64,000 nucleotides of DNA from CAWAHD01 sp963781785 (lineage in GTDB: Bacteria; Planctomycetota; Planctomycetia; Isosphaerales; Isosphaeraceae). Under the pieces are notes generated by a model. The model was not told the origin of the DNA. It did not search any database and was given only the letters and a program-made list of their open reading frames with translations. The translations under genes and the position numbers were made by a program. The DNA is taken from contig CAWAHD010000002.1 in assembly GCA_963781785.1 (NCBI GenBank), positions 3,472,001 through 3,536,000 of the forward strand, read 5' to 3'. Positions 63,555 through 64,000 of this stretch are shown piece after piece. Within the stretch, counting starts at the first letter, position 1, and the number at the start of each line of letters is the position of its first letter.

Positions 63555-64000
63555 ATGGCCGAGGAGAATGGCGCACTCGAGATCGATCTGGCGACGGGAC
63601 CGCAAGCGATGGCCGATCTGTGTATCGTGACGACATGCATGGGCCGGCTGGCCCAGCTCCGCCAGACCTTGGGTCCGATGCTCGCCCAGGACGGCGGCGT
63701 GCCGGTCGTCGTTGTGGACTATTCGTGCCCCGACGGCGCCGGCGACTGGGTCGAGGCCAATCACCCCACGGCGCGGCTGGTCCGCGTGCCGGGCCAATCG
63801 CGGTTCAATGCCTCGGCCGCGCGGAACATCGGCGCCCGCCACGCCGGCGCCGACACCGAGTGGGTCGCCTTTGTCGACTCCGACGTCGTGCTCGCCCCGG
63901 GGTTCGCCGCCGAGGTCCGGCGGCTGGTGGCGCCCGGCGGCTGGTACCGGTGCCGGTCGGATGACCCAGGGCTGGGGGGAACATTCATCTGCGCCTGCGC
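63555..64000 (+). CDS. GT2-family glycosyltransferase, partial (runs off right edge)
   Basis: The first 148 codons of a GT-A glycosyltransferase. 'ADLCIVTTCMGRLAQLRQTL' is the N-terminal nucleotide-binding strand and helix, 'SRFNASAARNIGARHA' the middle helix, and 'WVAFVDSDVVLAPGF' contains the DxD metal/nucleotide-sugar motif (DSD). The start could be ATG 63555 or ATG 63609 (GACGGGA upstream, MADLCIVTT); the second fits the family better. It is divergently transcribed from G2, extending the association of giant surface protein and glycosyltransferases. The 3' end is outside the window. Confidence 0.75.
   Translation, partial: MAEENGALEIDLATGPQAMADLCIVTTCMGRLAQLRQTLGPMLAQDGGVPVVVVDYSCPDGAGDWVEANHPTARLVRVPGQSRFNASAARNIGARHAGADTEWVAFVDSDVVLAPGFAAEVRRLVAPGGWYRCRSDDPGLGGTFICAC

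Overview
The window looks like part of a planctomycete chromosome, most likely an Isosphaeraceae-type member. The evidence is high GC, serine/threonine kinases with a transmembrane segment and a C-terminal repeat domain, an ECF sigma factor next to one such kinase, and three proteins whose N-termini carry the planctomycete LEPR-type export signature (R-P-x-F-x-x-L-E-x-R-x-x-x-S or close variants). This assignment comes from protein families and is not a measured phylogeny. No rRNA, tRNA, CRISPR array or intact insertion sequence was seen.

Layout. 1-7.05 kb holds ordinary genes: a RES-domain remnant, a DUF3592-type membrane protein, a short Spy/CpxP-like protein, a SirB1-type transglutaminase-like protein, and a secreted M14 carboxypeptidase joined to an S9B (dipeptidyl-peptidase IV type) serine peptidase. 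7.07-36.82 kb (minus strand) is one enormous gene, here called G1, of about 9,916 codons once nine single-base frame breaks are bridged. 36.8-38.5 kb holds regulatory sequence and a small LEPR-type exported protein. 38.5-42.2 kb (plus) holds an ECF sigma factor followed by a transmembrane Ser/Thr kinase. 42.2-45.1 kb holds a HAD phosphatase, a decayed DUF1016 nuclease gene and an FAD monooxygenase. 45.2-63.06 kb (minus) is an apparent operon: a second giant gene G2 (about 4,370 codons after bridging seven frame breaks), then a GT-B glycosyltransferase, then a second transmembrane kinase whose start overlaps the glycosyltransferase stop by four bases. A divergent GT2 glycosyltransferase runs off the right edge.

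G1 and G2 are collinear paralogues. Both read, in order: LEPR export region, right-handed parallel beta-helix repeats, PKD, a seven-copy FG-GAP propeller, more PKD-like domains, an RTX/haemolysin-type calcium-binding region with a private tandem repeat, a metzincin protease domain (HELGHLSG motif), a PPC-like domain, PKD/Ig-like domains, a TadG-like Gly/Ser beta-solenoid, an S53 sedolisin protease domain and a C-terminal membrane helix. Almost all the size difference comes from the beta-helix/LamG part of G1 (about 18.6 kb against about 2.6 kb). My reading, as inference, is a giant cell-surface adhesin/protease system. The operon-linked glycosyltransferases may decorate it and the kinases may sense or regulate the envelope.

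Caution on sequence quality. Twenty-two single-base frame breaks (12 apparent insertions, 10 apparent deletions), plus one more in the DUF1016 remnant, interrupt otherwise perfectly continuing domains. No in-frame stops lie between them and several fall in short G or C runs. They look like uncorrected sequencing or assembly errors rather than gene decay, so I annotate these genes as single reading units and give the break positions.
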